Positions 30,883-32,823 of a stretch of 32,823 bases of DNA are shown piece by piece. Source of the stretch: JBBQNJ01 sp038329845 (GTDB taxonomy: Bacteria; Planctomycetota; Phycisphaerae; Tepidisphaerales; Tepidisphaeraceae); the NCBI GenBank assembly GCA_038329845.1, contig JBBQNJ010000058.1:1-32823 (forward strand), read 5' to 3'. Each line of letters begins with the position of its first letter. Position 1 is the stretch's first letter. Position numbers and translations under genes: made by a program. Below the pieces are notes generated by a model. The model saw nothing but the letters and a program-made list of their open reading frames with translations, had not been told where the DNA came from and searched no databases.

Positions 30883-32070
30883 TCAGGGCACGGTCCAGGA
30901 GGAACCGACGGGCCATGGGCCGGGGACGTAGCGGGCTTGGACATCGTGCCAGACCACCTTGGCGCCGCTGATGCTCTGATTGTTGCCGCTCACGCCGTTG
31001 CTGGGGCGGTTCAGGCGGGTGCGAGCGGGAAGCCACAGCCTCGGATCGGCCGCGGCGATCTCGTCAAGGGCCTGGGCATGGCCGTCATAGAACAGGCAGT
31101 TCAGCCGGCAGGCGCCCGGCGGTGATTTCGCCGAGCGGGCGCCGTGACGATAGGAATAGAGCCGTCCATCGACCGCGGCGGGCGGGCCGTCGAGCGCGCC
31201 CACAGCGCCGTGGCGCATGTAGGCGGCCGAATCGCCATAAAACGCTCCATAGTCGCTGAATGAGGTATAGTAGGTCCGCGTATCGGATGGGTCGATGCTC
31301 AGAACATAAGTCGGCGACGAGAGTACGGCGGGGCCGCTGTAGCGCAGACGCTTGGTGCCGTCGGCGAGGTAGACCTTCTCGGAGGGGGCTCCGATGCTCA
31401 ATATGTTCGGGACGTACCCGGTCGGCAGCGACCAGCACCCGCCGGCGTGCGGCGGCGGGGGAAGGAGGCAGACGTTGCCTTGGAAGCCGGCGGTGGCGTT
31501 GAACGGATACAGGCTGTAATCGACATTGAGAAACGTCATCGCGGTCAGATAGCTGAGGCTTTGCAGTGTCCCCAAGGCGGTAGATCCAGCGCTGGACGGC
31601 GTCGAGAGCATCCCGAGGTTGGAAGGGCATTGGAACTGGCGCAGCCTGGTGTAGAAGGCGTATCGTGCCGCCACATCGATCCCATCGAGTTCCGGCGATG
31701 CCAGCCCCATCGCCTTGGCAAGCGGGTAGATGTAGTCATTGCATTCGATCGGCCCGCGCAGGTTCATCAGCGACCGGCTTGGGTCGGCCGGCACGCATTG
31801 ATTACCCACATTTTTCCAGAGATGCCTGCCGCTGGTATTGCCGGAGCCGGGGATATACCCGTCGTTTTCGGCGAGATACATGGCCAGCGCTTGGCCGATC
31901 GCACGCAGGTTCCCGAAGCAGGTGATGCTGTTGGCCGCGTGGCGGGTCGCCGAAATCGCCGGCAGCAGCATGGCGAGCAGGACCGTGATCAGCGCGACGA
32001 TCACGAGCAATTCCGAGATTGTCCAGCCCGGCCGCGGGCTTGCGACAGAGGGATGGGATCGAATCGACAT
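30883..32070 (-). CDS. Prepilin-type N-terminal methylation protein (PVC type)
   Basis: A 395-residue protein whose N-terminus contains 'PGWTISELLVIVALITVLLA', a divergent prepilin leader (Gly|Trp instead of Gly|Phe, Glu at +5), followed by 'ITCFGNLRAIGQALAMYLAE', the usual PVC pattern. The C-terminal 'SYRHGARSAKSPPGACRLNC' runs into FYDGHAQALD, a variant of the H-X9-DG tail with a longer spacer. Cysteines at several positions suggest disulfides outside the cell. ATG 32070 has GGAG eight bases upstream; in-frame upstream sequence adds an implausible 22 residues. Similar proteins occur in tens of copies per planctomycete genome. No function can be assigned beyond likely export as a pseudopilin. 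Confidence 0.85.
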   Translation of the reverse strand: MSIRSHPSVASPRPGWTISELLVIVALITVLLAMLLPAISATRHAANSITCFGNLRAIGQALAMYLAENDGYIPGSGNTSGRHLWKNVGNQCVPADPSRSLMNLRGPIECNDYIYPLAKAMGLASPELDGIDVAARYAFYTRLRQFQCPSNLGMLSTPSSAGSTALGTLQSLSYLTAMTFLNVDYSLYPFNATAGFQGNVCLLPPPPHAGGCWSLPTGYVPNILSIGAPSEKVYLADGTKRLRYSGPAVLSSPTYVLSIDPSDTRTYYTSFSDYGAFYGDSAAYMRHGAVGALDGPPAAVDGRLYSYRHGARSAKSPPGACRLNCLFYDGHAQALDEIAAADPRLWLPARTRLNRPSNGVSGNNQSISGAKVVWHDVQARYVPGPWPVGSSWTVP

Positions 32071-32351
32071 GATGCCGACTCCAGCAAGAACGCCTGGGAA
32101 TCCGATTCTTCCGCCCCGTCCGTCGAACCATTGCATCTAGCGATTACGCATCGCAATACCCATGATGCCTTGGCCTGCGCGAAAGTCAACTTGCGCGCGC
32201 TTTCACGACAGGATCGCAAGCACCCTTTTCCCCGCCAGTTCCATCGTTCCGACCACTCCCGAGCTTTGCGATCGCAATAAACCCGATACCAAGTGATGCG
32301 TTACCTAAGACCATGCACGCCTTCTGTCACATGGCAAAATAGCCCACCACA
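32071..32351. other. Intergenic region upstream of the prepilin-like gene
   Basis: About 280 bases with the promoter of the leftward prepilin-like gene presumably inside. No gene, RNA or clear repeat is seen. GC content drops towards the right where the inverted-repeat element begins. Confidence 0.4.
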
Positions 32352-32674
32352 AATAGGGGACGTTGCTTGTAACTCGATATACAAAAGACGGTTATATCGT
32401 AATTATGTCACGTATGGCGTTGTGGATATGCGACATATTCTATGGAGAGCAATTGCTATCCAATCGTTGATCTCGAACGAAACGGGGCATAACCGTCGTG
32501 GTAAACGTTATTACAAAGAGACTTATGAAGATATCTCTCGGGTGGCGACGGGACATAATAGAATCCCGGAAGTATGCAACGCTATGATGTGGCGAAAACG
32601 TATGGAATATAAGCGTGACATAAATATGATGTAAAGCATTGTGGCACCTGTAGTTACAAGCCACGTCCCCAATT
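32352..32674. mobile_element. GC-poor 323-bp element bounded by inverted repeats (MITE- or REP-like)
   Basis: The left end AATAGGGGACGTTGCTTGTA plus ACT and the right end (complement) AATTGGGGACGTGGCTTGTA plus ACT match at 21 of 23 positions. Symmetry extends inward: at exactly 30 bases further, both arms carry ATGTCACG (32405-32412 and complement of 32614-32621), and 15 of the 30 intervening bases match. The inside is much poorer in GC than the rest of the window. It holds no recognisable transposase; open frames of about 80-113 codons on each strand show no known motif. No clear target-site duplication is visible. GGGGAC-type ends resemble repeats associated with REP/RAYT transposases. Confidence 0.65.
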
Positions 32675-32823
32675 GGCATCACACGGGCGGGTCGTGCGCG
32701 TGCGCCTGCACAACGCCGAGACGATCGGCAATCGCCGCAAGCCCGAAGGCGTGCATGGGGCGTATCTGTTCTACTGCATCGGCGAAGCGCCCTCGGCCGA
32801 TCCGTCGCAGTGGCGGTTTGCCG
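32673..32823 (+). pseudogene. Fragment of an unidentified gene abutting the element (runs off the window)
   Basis: A frame open to the window edge translates as 'VVRVRLHNAETIGNRRKPEG' then 'VHGAYLFYCIGEAPSADPSQ' and WRFA. The composition and codon use look coding, and the RKPEGVHGA stretch recalls a family of small hypothetical proteins in which this block lies well inside the protein. Here no start or N-terminal part is visible: upstream is the inverted-repeat element. The gene may be truncated by it, or may simply begin at a GTG near 32694. The remainder is outside the window. Confidence 0.4.

Noticed and set aside
32293..32634. 113-codon frame inside the GC-poor element
   Set aside because: No homology recognised, no SD, and both strands show similarly long frames that share residues only because of the inverted repeat.

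Overview
The window is high-GC bacterial DNA that most resembles a planctomycete, probably class Phycisphaerae. The pointers are two prepilin-type N-terminal methylation proteins (one with a clear H-X9-DG tail), a PEP-CTERM protein, N-terminal zinc-ribbon membrane proteins, XylR-like AraC regulation of a glycoside hydrolase, a DUF4091-like secreted protein, and LPS-type sugar genes. The assignment is inferred from gene content only.

Region 1 (1-5207, minus strand) is one directional block. It runs from an ArsR-family regulator through a DGC zinc-binding protein, a CxxC mini-thioredoxin, a membrane-anchored thioredoxin, a CcdA-type electron transporter and an ArsP/YraQ-type permease to an HlyD-type adaptor and an FtsX-type ABC permease cut by the window edge. 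Two sites with the same GTGA-N8-TCAC dyad lie over the arsR start and in front of the DGC gene, with an intrinsic terminator between them. It looks like a metal(loid)-responsive redox and efflux operon; the substrate is unknown.

Region 2 (5545-8011): gmd and fcl convert GDP-mannose to GDP-L-fucose. They are followed by a low-complexity, repeat-rich, non-coding stretch. Region 3 (8012-11063): a lone nuoD is divergent from parB. parB lies between two parS-like palindromes and carries a pentapeptide minisatellite in its N-terminal linker. This marks a chromosome partition locus, possibly near the origin; no parA is visible.

Region 4 (11064-18029, minus strand): a secreted alpha/beta-hydrolase-like protein, a 1001-residue secreted DUF4091-like protein, a GT4 glycosyltransferase, an amidohydrolase and a small zincin-type metallopeptidase. 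Region 5 (18168-23340, plus strand): an SppA-like lipoprotein peptidase, a zinc-ribbon/VWA-like membrane protein, bifunctional hldE (ADP-heptose synthesis) and a zinc-ribbon multi-spanning membrane protein. With gmd/fcl and the glycosyltransferase this suggests an envelope-polysaccharide-rich neighbourhood.

Region 6 (23341-26740): a repeat array, a small Spy/CpxP-like exported protein, a YhaM-like OB+HD protein with a repetitive C-terminal tail, and an XylR/AraC regulator. Region 7 (26741-30658, plus strand): a tandem operator-like repeat, a prepilin-like protein, a PEP-CTERM protein with a strong terminator, and a secreted GH16 enzyme starting at TTG. This reads as a polysaccharide-use module under the AraC protein. 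Region 8 (30883-32823): a second prepilin-like protein on the minus strand, a GC-poor 323-bp element bounded by imperfect inverted repeats, and the start-less fragment of a gene running off the right edge.
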